Assembly (NCBI RefSeq): GCF_000378825.1
Contig: NZ_KB900388.1
Span: forward strand, 4,001,654 to 4,065,653
Direction: 5' to 3'
Length of the DNA: 64,000 nt
Origin: Salinispora vitiensis
GTDB lineage: Bacteria > Actinomycetota > Actinomycetes > Mycobacteriales > Micromonosporaceae
The translations under genes and the position numbers were made by a program. This document shows, piece after piece, positions 22,945 through 31,456 of this stretch (positions are counted from its first letter, which is position 1; every line of letters starts with the position of its first letter). Under the pieces are notes generated by a model. It made no database searches and had not been told where the DNA came from. It was given only the letters and a program-made list of their open reading frames with translations.

Positions 22945-23399
22945 CTAGAGCCTCGCGGTCAGCTTGTCCATAGCCTCGACGCAGTTGAGTTTGTAGTCCT
23001 CGTAGACAGTCACGCGGTGTCCCATGACATCCAACTTCCCGGAGTTGAGGGCGTAGAGCGGGCACCCGCGCGCGAACGCCACCACCCCGGTCGTCTGGAA
23101 GTCCCGGATGTCGACCAAGCCGTTGTCGATGTCGTCGAACGTGAGATCTCCGAGTGGCTCGCCATGAGCTTCTTCACGTCGACCGTGATCGAGCGCAGCA
23201 CCGCTGCATAGGCGGAGGCTGGGCCCATGTACTGCGTCAGCCGGTTCTTCGCGATCACGTGCACCTTCGGCAGCGTACGGCCGGCGTTCTGGAGCCGGGG
23301 GGCGAAGGCGTAGGTCGCGTAGATGTCAGACGGCAGCTTCAGGCCGTAAATCAAGGAGAACGCGTTCTGGATCCTCCGGCGCGAGGAGTCGTCGGCCAT
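22945..23399 (-). pseudogene. frameshifted hypothetical gene next to attR
   Basis: Reads MADDSSRRRIQNAFSLIYGL from 23399, through VHVIAKNRLTQYMGP, to about 23155. The sensible frame then jumps, continuing LTFDDIDNGLVDIRDFQTTG and DVMGHRVTVYEDYKLN to a stop at 22945. One small indel would restore about 150 residues. No family recognised. It is either a decayed cargo gene or a sequencing error. Confidence 0.6.
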
Positions 23400-23430
23400 G
23401 ACCGGCAGCACCAGGCGGTCTACCGCAGAC

Positions 23431-23705
23431 GGCGGGCAGCTCTCCGAGTCGGTCTACGACCGGTGGTGGAAGCTGGCCCGAGAGAGGGCGCTGACCGAAA
23501 CTCACGTCGTCTCGCCGCTCGTCCGCCGGCCCTACGACCTGCGGCATGCGGCGGCCTCGCTCTGGCTGAATGCCGGCGTCCCGCCCCCACCGAGGTCGCC
23601 CGGAGCCTGGGCCACGGCGTCGCCGTCCTGCTTCGGGTCTACGCCAACTGCATCGACGGGGGAGACGACACCATGAACGACAAGATCGGCGATGCGCTCG
23701 GATGA
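23431..23705 (+). pseudogene. integrase C-terminal fragment, frameshifted
   Basis: Starts around SVYDRWWKLARERAL, then RRPYDLRHAAASLWLNAGVP, after which the frame breaks in a C-run near 23583 and continues as PTEVARSLGHGVAVLLRVYANC to a stop at 23703-23705. It matches the C-terminus of the intact integrase (YDLRH, GH, VYA) but lies on the opposite strand. A relic of another integrated element. Confidence 0.75.
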
Positions 23706-24295
23706 TCACCTATCGTGCTGAGCTTGTGTCTAAACATCATGATGGCGGGATGGCATGGGAGTGGCTTGGACCCGTCACAACCGCTGTGGTTGGCGTCGCC
23801 GGTGTAGCGGGCACCGTCTGGACTGCCTCCTCAGGCAGGCGGCATCAGATCGACCTCACCAAGGCCCAAGGCGCGATCAGCCTGGCTGTGAGCTTGGCCG
23901 CCGAGAAGCGCCTGGTCTACGCCAAGTTCCTGCAACGCGCTCACGTCGCGTTCGAGGAGGCCCGGATTCTAGTAGGGGCAGGCGATGCGATGGCGTTGGA
24001 GGATTCGTCGATGCCCACACCTCCACCTGGGGTCACGTACACGGCTCGTTACAGGAGTGGCACTCCGTTCGCCCTCGCCATGACCGAATTGAGCAAGAGT
24101 CACAGAGAAGTGGTCATCTCGGGAGGGCTTCGGATCGGAAGCCAGGCCACGACGGTGATGTGCGCCATCGGCGGGTACGCGACCGGCTTGGAGGACGTGT
24201 GGGCCGTTAACCGCATCATTGCGGAAACGGGGCGGCTGATGCACGAGGATGCGATGCGCCCCGCCGGACTGGAACTTTCCTCCGAGTCGGCCTGA
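23702..24295 (+). CDS. hypothetical protein with N-terminal membrane segment
   Basis: Up to 197 residues from ATG 23702 (overlapping the integrase relic stop); ATG 23750 is an alternative giving 181. A membrane segment around WEWLGPVTTAVVGVAGVAG is followed by a soluble helical region (KAQGAISLAVSLAAEKRLVYAKFL). This layout resembles small actinobacterial membrane proteins of unknown function seen in islands. No domain recognised. Confidence 0.55.
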   Translation: MITYRAELVSKHHDGGMAWEWLGPVTTAVVGVAGVAGTVWTASSGRRHQIDLTKAQGAISLAVSLAAEKRLVYAKFLQRAHVAFEEARILVGAGDAMALEDSSMPTPPPGVTYTARYRSGTPFALAMTELSKSHREVVISGGLRIGSQATTVMCAIGGYATGLEDVWAVNRIIAETGRLMHEDAMRPAGLELSSESA

Positions 24296-24304
24296 CGGAG
24301 GGCT

Positions 24305-24754
24305 GTGGGCAGGACTGCCCTTTGTGGGCACATGGTGGGCGGTCGGCCAGCTCGCGCTACCGACGGGGAGAAAACAAGCAGGTCAAAGGCAAAGGAGCAG
24401 CCAAGATCGCCGACGCCCCTACGCTCATTCGTTGACGGCCGCAGTGCGGACGTGGCCCGTACCAGTACAGCCGGCGTGGAACTGCTCGAGCGTTGCCACG
24501 ATCAACGGCTGGACGAGCTATGGCTTGATCATGACCTCGGCGAGGATGACACGATCTGGCCGGTTGCCGAGGTTCTGGAGCGCGCTGCCTTCGACGGTCG
24601 ACCGTTCGATGTGGGTGTGATCAACATCCACTCCGCCAACCCAGCCGGAGTGGCGAAGATGGCCCAGGCCCTCCGACGTTGGGGCTACCGCGTAAACATC
24701 GCGTCGAACTCGCCGGATGTCGCCTACCTCGACACCCCTACCGCCACGCAGTGA
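24305..24754 (+). CDS. cREC-like receiver-domain protein
   Basis: The conserved part covers about the last 110 residues: LRSFVDGRSADVARTSTAGVELL, ELWLDHDLGEDD, then VGVINIHSANPAGVAKM and RWGYRVNIA. This resembles the cyclic-phosphate-processing receiver (cREC) domain, where LDHDLG is a hallmark and the family was proposed to act on nucleotide or RNA phosphates. The usual N-terminal VDD motif is only partly kept (FVDG). The start is uncertain; the first ~35 residues look non-native. Confidence 0.6.
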   Translation: MGRTALCGHMVGGRPARATDGEKTSRSKAKEQPRSPTPLRSFVDGRSADVARTSTAGVELLERCHDQRLDELWLDHDLGEDDTIWPVAEVLERAAFDGRPFDVGVINIHSANPAGVAKMAQALRRWGYRVNIASNSPDVAYLDTPTATQ

Positions 24755-25174
24755 CCGGTCCCCGTCAAAGAGGCTTCGAAAGCCGTCCGCCCTGCGGGAA
24801 GGTGCGGTTGGGTCACCTATAACGATCTCGACCATTGCCACACCAGAAAATTGGCATAGCCGGCGACAGCATGATGACCCGCCGACTCCATTGTCGTGGT
24901 CACTGACAGCCTCCGGGTTTCCGCGGAGATAGAAATATCGACGGCGGTGAGTTTTCATCGCCTTCAAACACGGTACCAAGACGCGCAGTGGCCGCGTGCG
25001 TCACTGTCGATTTTCCATGGATTGGAAGGATGTCAGAAATTCGCGTTCGGGCGAGGTGCAGCCGTTGTAGCCTGGGCAGAGTCTCCCGGTCGGGACAGTG
25101 ATTCGGCAAACCGCTGTCCCGACCGGGAGCTACGCTCTTTTACCTCTCAACGCTTTCGTTGTTCGAGCGGACCT
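24755..25174. other. gap without a gene
   Basis: 420 bases with no convincing ORF on either strand. It has lower GC than its surroundings and includes the terminator of the leftward operon at 25083-25129. Otherwise nothing recognised. Confidence 0.6.
25083..25129 (-). terminator. terminator of the GNAT operon
   Basis: Perfect 16-bp inverted repeat CTCCCGGTCGGGACAG (25083-25098 and 25114-25129) with a 15-base loop, 45 bases past the stop of the leftward GNAT gene. A short T run (CTCTTTT) lies on the + side, so it may end transcription from both directions. Confidence 0.75.
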
Positions 25175-25861
25175 TTAGCTGTGCCCGATGTCACCCGGTA
25201 GGCTTGCAACAAGGTTCGCCTTGAATGGTGATGGCTGGACGTGGGCGGTAGCGCGTTCTGAGTCGGTTGACTCTTCTAACCGAGCTAACGAATCATCCAA
25301 TGGCCCGGGCTGGTCAAGTCGCCCTTCTGGGCGGTTCAACCGCATCGGATCTGAGCCGATATATGCAGTTGGACTCGTTGCTTGGGCTGGCGGCTCCGGT
25401 TCGGTCCGCTCCGAAAGCATTTCTACGTACTCATGATCTGAGAACACGAAAGGGCTTCCGACGGTGTGAAAGTCGTAGCCTTCGTAGAATTGCTGCAATC
25501 GAGACTGGGCATGCAGATAGAGGCGGTCGTACCCTTTTTGCCTGCTAAAGTCAATCATGAAGCGGAAGAGCTGGTGCCCGTACCCTCTTCCTCGGTATTT
25601 GGTGCGTATGGCCACACGTTCGAATTTGGCCGTATCTGGCAGGTAGCGGATCCGGGCCGCGAGCACCGGCTCTTCTCCCAGTAGTCCGACTATGTGGGTC
25701 GCGGAGTAGTCGTTGAGGTCGAACTCCTCCTGGTACGGACAATTCTGCTCGTGCATGTATACAATGGCGCGAACCAGGAAGGCTTTTTGCTTCTCCTCCT
25801 CATTCTCCACCATTTTGATGAGCAGCTCGTCTCCCGCTGTTTTGTCAGGAAGGGCGGTCAC
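25175..25861 (-). CDS. GNAT family N-acetyltransferase
   Basis: Protein of 228 residues; the GNAT core fills about 1-150. LVRAIVYMHEQNCPYQEEFD, LGEEPVLAARIRYL, FERVAIRTKYRGRGYGHQLF (the acetyl-CoA R/Q-x-x-G-x-G/A loop), and YLHAQSRLQQFYEGYDF are typical of the YjcF/ElaA-like branch. The last ~75 residues are low-complexity. Its ATG overlaps the stop of the nucleotidylyltransferase gene by 4 bases, so the two are coupled. Substrate unknown. Confidence 0.85.
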   Translation of the reverse strand: MTALPDKTAGDELLIKMVENEEEKQKAFLVRAIVYMHEQNCPYQEEFDLNDYSATHIVGLLGEEPVLAARIRYLPDTAKFERVAIRTKYRGRGYGHQLFRFMIDFSRQKGYDRLYLHAQSRLQQFYEGYDFHTVGSPFVFSDHEYVEMLSERTEPEPPAQATSPTAYIGSDPMRLNRPEGRLDQPGPLDDSLARLEESTDSERATAHVQPSPFKANLVASLPGDIGHS

Positions 25862-27114
25862 GACGAAACTTCCACCCTCTCCTCAAGCAGGCCATCGCGT
25901 ATCAGGAAGACGCGTTCTCCCACCCGTACGGTGGTTTCGGCTTCGCGGAAGGAGCGAAGAATGTCTTCGATCACCCGGGGCGCGGTGCCCTGTTTTCCGT
26001 TGCGGATAGCTGTTGCCGAGACCTGATCCACACGGCGAACCGAATAGGGGTAGAGCCAACCGGCTTCGTCGTAGATTCGCCTGATCCACATTCCACCAAG
26101 GTCGCTGCCGTGGATACCGTGTAGTCGTTTACCTGGATTCTGCTCCCGTATCTTCCGGATCACGCCGTAGAAGCCACTGTTCAGGTACGTGTCCGGGAAC
26201 GACAGTACCTCCACCTTGTCCGCCAGCCCTTCCTCCTTGACCGCCCACTGCATCATTTGCTTTCGTGTCTCGAATTCGTAAAACTTGTTCCCCGTGGGGA
26301 AGTAGTTCACGTGGACGTCGGCTTTTTCGGTCCGGCCGTACACCCGCATGCCGTTGTGGCGCTCCGCAATAGTGATTTCACCCTTACTCAGTGCATCTGC
26401 GTGAAGCTTCGGAATAATGGTGGAGTGGATAATGATCTTATCCAGTTTTCGCTCACTGAGTGCCTGTTTGACTATGGCAAGGTGGGTGTTATGGAACGGG
26501 TTGAAAGTGCCAAAGAAGATACCCACGCCTCCGGTGCGTGGACGTACCGATCGAATATCGGAGAGAATTCCGATGCCAATCACCAGCCCGCCGAAGAGTA
26601 GTCCGGAGAGGATGAAGACCGGTCGCATCCAGCCCACACCGACAGCCGCTACCGCAGTTACTACGATGTTGGATGCGAGTCCCCACGCGACGTTGCGGTT
26701 AACGTTGCCTATCTCCCGATTAGCCAAGGTGATGGCGACGTACTGAATTCCCTGGGACGCGGCGGTGGTCAGGAGCGAAATGCCCCATATACCGCCCAGT
26801 GCGTCAGCGTCGGCTAACGCGATAACGTTACCGTGAAGAAACACATAGAAAACTCCCAGGTTGAAGAGCCACTGAGCCAAGAATCGTCCCAGTCGGCCCG
26901 GTGTGACGAAGGCTGTTTTAAAGCACAGCCATTCATCTATCTTGTTGCTGATGCGGGAGTAGTATGGAAGAAAGATGCCTACGAAAACCGTTATCGCCAG
27001 GCTGGGATTTAGCCAGTCCTGATTCGGAAAAGCGTATGCGAAATACATCAAGGCACCCGCGAAGTAGCCCATCAGTGTTGAGGCGCTTCTTACGTATGCA
27101 ATAAAGCGAGGCAC
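25858..27114 (-). CDS. membrane domain fused to NadD-like nucleotidylyltransferase
   Basis: Protein of 418 residues. Residues 1-190 have about six membrane segments (around 12-30, 38-50, 80-100, 108-130, 145-160 and 165-185). Residues ~195-400 are a nucleotidylyltransferase: GTFNPFHNTH at 202-211 is the nucleotide-binding (T/H)xGH-type motif, GIHGSDLGGMW at about 333-343, and VSATAIRNGK at 365-374 replaces the ISST-x-R motif. NadD enzymes are normally soluble and about 200 residues. GTG start with AGGAAG upstream. AT-richer than the flanks, suggesting transfer. Substrate unknown; nicotinate mononucleotide, a sugar or a lipid headgroup are possible. Confidence 0.75.
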   Translation of the reverse strand: MPRFIAYVRSASTLMGYFAGALMYFAYAFPNQDWLNPSLAITVFVGIFLPYYSRISNKIDEWLCFKTAFVTPGRLGRFLAQWLFNLGVFYVFLHGNVIALADADALGGIWGISLLTTAASQGIQYVAITLANREIGNVNRNVAWGLASNIVVTAVAAVGVGWMRPVFILSGLLFGGLVIGIGILSDIRSVRPRTGGVGIFFGTFNPFHNTHLAIVKQALSERKLDKIIIHSTIIPKLHADALSKGEITIAERHNGMRVYGRTEKADVHVNYFPTGNKFYEFETRKQMMQWAVKEEGLADKVEVLSFPDTYLNSGFYGVIRKIREQNPGKRLHGIHGSDLGGMWIRRIYDEAGWLYPYSVRRVDQVSATAIRNGKQGTAPRVIEDILRSFREAETTVRVGERVFLIRDGLLEERVEVSS

Positions 27115-28180
27115 GGCTTCCTGTTCTCCCCAAGGTTTCTCGCCGTCAGAGGTTTCTGATTTGGGCGAGCATGATTTGGTTGCTCACTTGCATTGCCCAG
27201 TCGGGCTTGAATCACCTTCCCGGTCGGCTTCCTGCAGTATCGAATCGAGATGTAGGCACCTTGATTTCGACGTTGCGGACGCTGGGCTGCCCTGGCTGAC
27301 TTGGGCAACGATGATACATACACCCTGGATGCCAGAAATTTCACCGTTGTCCAGGGCTGCGCGGAGGTCGGACCGATGGCAATGGCCAAGGTTGGCGGTC
27401 CAGTGGACGTGGCTGTACCCGGCTCGCTCGATCGAGTGCTGTCGGGCCTTGTTGCAGGCCGGCCCTGCGGTTTTCGCAGGTAGGCGAGGTGGCTCATCGA
27501 GGGGAGTGGAACTCGGCATTCGACTTAAATCGATAGGTGACGGTTGTCGTTTCTGGCGGTGTCAGCATTCATCATGCTTTACCAGGTGTTTCGGTATTTG
27601 GTAAGAATGGGAAGGTTTTAATCGCTAGACGCCTAACATAGTGATAAAAGGCGTTGATATGGCTAGTTTTGTCCAGAATGGGGTACCGGTCCGGGGTGCG
27701 GCCCGAGGGTGGATTGGCGGTGCCTTGCTGTCGAGCTGCCCCGTCGATGGGAAGCAGGAAAGGTCGGTTTTCAGCGGATTTGGGGGCGTCCGCCGTGCGG
27801 TGCGGCAGCGGGGGCGTGTGTCGGTTGGTGCGTGCGGCAGCGGGTGCGTACGGCGGCGCGCGAATGGGGCGGCGGGCGTGCGTGCGGCGGCGGGTGCGTG
27901 TGCCGCTGGGCGGCAGGTGGGTCTGGGTTTGGTGGCCGCAGCGCCGTACAGCTGTGGAGTGTCGTCGCCGTTGGTCTCGCTGCTGGGGCAGCTCGACAGC
28001 TCCGGGATGCCTTATTGCCCCCGGTTTCCCTGCTCCACCACCCACCGGTCTGGCGGTCGGGTCAAGCTACCTCTCCGCCGAACCGCCGCGCGCCTGAACT
28101 TCGATGCTCTTTGTCCACAGCTTTATCCACAGGTTTACGGGCCCGTTGAAGCCCGCGCCCGTGCCCGGGAGCATCGTCCC
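27115..28180. other. about 1 kb without a recognised gene
   Basis: 27115-27640 is moderate GC with only short, compositionally poor ORFs on either strand. 27640-27660 has a small inverted repeat (ACGCCT/AGGCGT). 27790-27930 is a G-rich low-complexity stretch built on GCGGCGGGTGCGTG-like units. Long open frames here on both strands are an effect of GC content. The two DnaA-box-like sites at 28111-28131 are described separately. Confidence 0.5.
28111..28131. promoter_or_regulatory. two tandem DnaA-box-like sites
   Basis: TTGTCCACA at 28111-28119 and TTATCCACA at 28123-28131, in the same orientation and 3 bases apart. Both match the actinobacterial DnaA box. They lie 50 bases upstream of the XRE-GNAT start, so DnaA control or titration is possible. 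Confidence 0.55.
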
Positions 28181-29239
28181 GTGTCTTCCCAGCCCGAGGT
28201 GTGCTCCCGCCTCCAGCCCGAGGTGTGGTCCGGCCTCCAGCCCGAGGTGTGCTCCGGCCTCCAGCCCGAGGTGCGCTCCGGCCTCCACCCTGCGGCGCGG
28301 CTCGACCTCGGCGCCACGCTGCGTGCCCTGCGCCGTCGGGCCGATCTGAGCCAGCGCGAGCTGGCAGAGCGTTCGGGCGTACCAAAGAGCACGTTGGCGC
28401 GAATTGAGTCGCAGCCCGGGGCGGACCCGCGGCTGCGGACGGTCGAGCGCCTGTTCCATGCTGTCGGTGTTGAGCTCGTCGCCCGTTCACCCGGAACCGC
28501 TGAGCGCCTCGGCGGCGACCCTGGCGGAGCGGCGCGCGACGAGGGCGGACGTCGCTTCCCTGCCCACCTGGACGTGCGCCGGGTCCGCACCCTTGCGGAC
28601 TGGCCGGGGGCGTGGTGGGCGTACTGGTACTCGCTGCCACCGGAACGCTGGCCGCTCCGGGTGCCGGATTACACCTACGACCTGGATCGCCGGCGCCGGG
28701 ATGATCGGCGGCTGCGTCAGTGGCTTCCCGACGCCCTGCGGGTACATCGGCTACGAGACGGGCTACCGGAGAGTTCATGGCTGCTGGTCGCCGAACTGCC
28801 GGACGGGCGTCGAGTGGGCGAGTTGCGGGCGCACGAGCAGAGCGACGACCTCCTCCTCGGGTACGACCTGGGTGGTCTGCGGTCGCTCGTCCTGGATGGG
28901 GTCGTCGTCGCGCCCCGGCTACGCGAGATGGGCATCGGCCGCCGGTTGATCGCGCTACTCCGCGCCGAGATGAGCCGAGCCGGCCTGCGGAGCGTGCACG
29001 CGGTCGCGCGCGGCAACGGCGTCGGATTTCTACTCGCGTGCGGCTATCAACAGCAGCGTGACGGGTTGCTGCTGGCGCTGCGGTTCGATCTCCCCGACCG
29101 GCAATCGCCGGCCCGACCAGCTTCGACCGGGCCCTCAGCCGGGCAGGGCCGCGGCGACCTCGGTGAGGGCGGCGAGAGCCTCCCGGAGGCGCCAGGCGTC
29201 CCGGTCGCGGGGCCCGACCGGATTGGAGATGGTGCGTAA
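28181..29239 (+). CDS. XRE helix-turn-helix plus GNAT fusion protein
   Basis: 352 residues from GTG 28181 (GGGAG 9 bases upstream). Residues ~5-36 are four PEVxSxLQ repeats, ~45-100 a Cro/C1-type helix-turn-helix (LRALRRRADLSQRELAERSGVPKSTLARIE), and ~180-300 a GNAT acetyltransferase (LVLDGVVVAPRLREMGIGRRLIALL). The fusion suggests a regulator that acetylates a target or senses acetyl-CoA. The gene converges on mqnB, and the last 105 bases of the two genes overlap. The long frame upstream to 27641 is probably not translated. Confidence 0.75.
   Translation: MSSQPEVCSRLQPEVWSGLQPEVCSGLQPEVRSGLHPAARLDLGATLRALRRRADLSQRELAERSGVPKSTLARIESQPGADPRLRTVERLFHAVGVELVARSPGTAERLGGDPGGAARDEGGRRFPAHLDVRRVRTLADWPGAWWAYWYSLPPERWPLRVPDYTYDLDRRRRDDRRLRQWLPDALRVHRLRDGLPESSWLLVAELPDGRRVGELRAHEQSDDLLLGYDLGGLRSLVLDGVVVAPRLREMGIGRRLIALLRAEMSRAGLRSVHAVARGNGVGFLLACGYQQQRDGLLLALRFDLPDRQSPARPASTGPSAGQGRGDLGEGGESLPEAPGVPVAGPDRIGDGA
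28193..28288 (+). repeat. four 24-bp tandem repeats in coding sequence
   Basis: Units begin at 28193, 28217, 28241 and 28265 and read about CCCGAGGTGTGCTCC then GGCCTCCAG. In the gene frame they encode PEV(C/W/R)S(R/G)L(Q/H). Copy number is likely variable between strains. Confidence 0.85.
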
Positions 29240-29785
29240 TTCGACGAAGGGTAGGCCGGCTTGCGCGGCGGCGACGGCCACCCCGTAGCCCTCCATGGCC
29301 TCGGCCACCGCGTCGGGGTGCCGGCGGAGGAGCGCCTCGGTCCCGGCGACCGTTCCAGTGACCGTGCTGACCGTCAGCACCGGACCCACCGCGGCGGCCG
29401 GAAGCGCGGCCCGGAGGGCGGCGACCAGGTTCGGGTCCGCGGTGATGGCGGGGCCGGCGCCCAGCAACTCGGCCGGCATCCCGAGCTGGTCCACGGGGAT
29501 GAAGCCCGCCGGGGAGTCGGCGCCCAGGTCGGCGGCGATCGCACTGGTGCCGACGACCGTCCCGCCGACCTCGACCCGGTCCGGGAAGCCGCCCGCCACG
29601 CCCGCGCTGACGACCAGGCGGTACGGGCGGCCAGCGGCCTCCGCTAGGGCCAGTAGCCGGGCGGTGCCGGCCCCGGCCACCGCCGGACCGACCCCGACCG
29701 GCGCTACGGTGACCGCTTGTCCCCGCCCCGCACGAACGGCCTCGGCCTCGGCGGGAACCGCGGTGACGACCAGGACCCCGGTCAC
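29135..29785 (-). CDS. mqnB: futalosine hydrolase
   Basis: Cleaves futalosine to dehypoxanthinyl futalosine in the alternative menaquinone pathway. 216 residues of nucleoside-phosphorylase fold: LVVTAVPAEAEAV at the start, VSAGVAGGF, and AMEGYGVAVAAAQAGLPFVELRTISN near the end, the standard MTA/SAH-nucleosidase-like active-site block. GTG start overlaps the stop of the MFS gene (GTGA). The 3' end overlaps the XRE-GNAT gene tail to tail. Confidence 0.88.
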   Translation of the reverse strand: MTGVLVVTAVPAEAEAVRAGRGQAVTVAPVGVGPAVAGAGTARLLALAEAAGRPYRLVVSAGVAGGFPDRVEVGGTVVGTSAIAADLGADSPAGFIPVDQLGMPAELLGAGPAITADPNLVAALRAALPAAAVGPVLTVSTVTGTVAGTEALLRRHPDAVAEAMEGYGVAVAAAQAGLPFVELRTISNPVGPRDRDAWRLREALAALTEVAAALPG

Positions 29786-31371
29786 GGGATCGGCCCCGGA
29801 CGGCGCTCCTCATCGCTACTGCCCGGCCCGCCCACCGCCGACGACGGGCGGTAGAGGTGGAAACCAGGTGGTGCCGGGTCATCGTCGCCCCCGGTGCCGG
29901 GTCTCGGGGCGGGCGAGGTGGGGGTCGGGTCGTCGGCAGCGGGCTCGGTCAGGGGCGACTCGTCCTGGGTAACTTCGTCATCCGCCAACGGCCGGCCAGC
30001 CAGCCGTTCCGCCCGCAGCCGGCCCGCGACCAGGATGCCGCGGGCGGTGGCGAGCGTCGCGACCCCGGCGGAGACGGCGATGCCGAGCCGGCCGTCGAAC
30101 GGGACGAGACCCAACCCGCCGCCGGCGACGAAGGCGAGCATCAGCGCCGTCTCCGAGTGGGCGAACGAGCTGGCCCGCAGCCGTTCGGGGATGCGCTCCT
30201 GGATCGAGGCGTCCACCGCGAGTTTGGCGATGCCGCTGGTCAGTGCGGTGACCAGGCAGAGCAGGGCGACCATCAACAGCGAGAACTTGAGCGTGGCGAG
30301 GACGGCCACCCCAGCGATGATCACCATGCCGCTGGACTGCAGCGCTGCCGGGCGATGGATCCGTAGCCGGGTGCCGATCGCGGTGGCCAGGAAGCTGCCG
30401 ATCGCCAGCGCCCCGCCGACTAGCCCGAGGGCGGCCTCGTCGCTCAGGTCCCGGCCGAAGACAACGGTGGTCAGGTCGCCGGCCTTGATCGCGAAGGCCA
30501 GGAAGAGCAGCAGGAAGCCGTAGACCGCGCGCAGCGTGGCGGCGCCGATCAGGGTGGCGATGACCAGTCGGCCGTGCGGACCACCCCGGCCGAGGGGGCG
30601 GTCGCTGGAACTTCGTCGGAGCGCCCGCAGCGGGCGCGGTACCCGTTCGGGCGGCTCCGAGTCCGCCTTGGGTGGCAGTCGCAGGGCGATGACCATGCCG
30701 ACCAGGAAGATCACCGATGCGACCCGGAGTGGCCACTGCGGACCGAACCAGAAGGCGGCCAGGCCGATCGGTGCGAGCAGGGCGCCGGCTATCGTGCCGT
30801 ACACGCTGGCTCTGGCCCCGATCTGGGAGAGCCCGAGCCCGTCCGGGAGGAGCCGGGGTACGGCAGCCGACCGGGCAACGCCGTACGCGCGGGAGAGTGC
30901 CAGCACTCCGAAGGCCGCCGGGTACAGGCCGAAGCCGTGGATGTAGTCAGAGATCAGCCACGCCAGGAACGCCCGTCCGAGCATGCTGGTGGCCAGGGCG
31001 TACCGCCGGCCGTGCCGGAAGTGATCAAGCAGCGGGCCGACCACCGGGGCGAGGAGGGCGAACGGGATCATGGTTACCAGCAGGTAGAGCGCGACCTTGC
31101 TGCGCGCCTCTCCGAGCGGCACGTTGAAGAAGATCGTCCCAGCCAGACCGATTGCGATCAGGGTGTCCCCGGCGCAGGAGAGCGCGTGCAGGTCGAAGAG
31201 GCGGATCATGCCGGCTTCCCGGCCGGCGCCTCGGGCGCGGGCCTGCCCCACTGACCGGGTCATCCAGCGGCCGCTGTTGACCGAACCGCGCAGCAGCATG
31301 CGAACGGCCTTGACGCCGGTGCCGACAGTCCACCCGAGGAAGGAGCGCTCGGGGTGGAGGGAGGACGGCAT
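29782..31371 (-). CDS. MFS transporter
   Basis: About 529 residues with twelve hydrophobic segments from about residue 60 to 455, a basic N-terminal extension and a Pro/Asp-rich C-terminal tail. The core starts IRLFDLHALSCAGDTLIAIGL. No substrate signature. ATG 31371 is given; GTG 31386 and a later Met at the core are alternatives. Co-translated with mqnB through a 4-base overlap, so a link to menaquinone or nucleoside metabolism is possible but unproven. Confidence 0.8.
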   Translation of the reverse strand: MPSSLHPERSFLGWTVGTGVKAVRMLLRGSVNSGRWMTRSVGQARARGAGREAGMIRLFDLHALSCAGDTLIAIGLAGTIFFNVPLGEARSKVALYLLVTMIPFALLAPVVGPLLDHFRHGRRYALATSMLGRAFLAWLISDYIHGFGLYPAAFGVLALSRAYGVARSAAVPRLLPDGLGLSQIGARASVYGTIAGALLAPIGLAAFWFGPQWPLRVASVIFLVGMVIALRLPPKADSEPPERVPRPLRALRRSSSDRPLGRGGPHGRLVIATLIGAATLRAVYGFLLLFLAFAIKAGDLTTVVFGRDLSDEAALGLVGGALAIGSFLATAIGTRLRIHRPAALQSSGMVIIAGVAVLATLKFSLLMVALLCLVTALTSGIAKLAVDASIQERIPERLRASSFAHSETALMLAFVAGGGLGLVPFDGRLGIAVSAGVATLATARGILVAGRLRAERLAGRPLADDEVTQDESPLTEPAADDPTPTSPAPRPGTGGDDDPAPPGFHLYRPSSAVGGPGSSDEERRPGPIP

Positions 31372-31456
31372 GTGCACCAGTCTCACCCATCAGCCCGGTG
31401 TGCGCGCCACCACTGCCGTGTTTGGTTCGGGGAGTCCCTGTCAGGTGGTCCCACGC

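Noticed and set aside
27184..27519. 111-residue minus-strand frame upstream of the nucleotidylyltransferase gene
   Set aside because: No domain, no ribosome site, overlaps equally poor frames on the other strand.
27641..28180. Upstream extension of the XRE-GNAT frame (180 residues)
   Set aside because: Low-complexity G-rich sequence, and the extension would run over two DnaA boxes; a GTG with a ribosome site exists at 28181.
28193..28288. Possible CRISPR-like array
   Set aside because: The units are contiguous 24-bp repeats without spacers and stay in frame in a coding region.
28062..29882. 606-residue open frame on the minus strand
   Set aside because: Composition is Arg/Gly/Pro-rich without domains, and it lies across mqnB and the XRE-GNAT gene; an effect of high GC.
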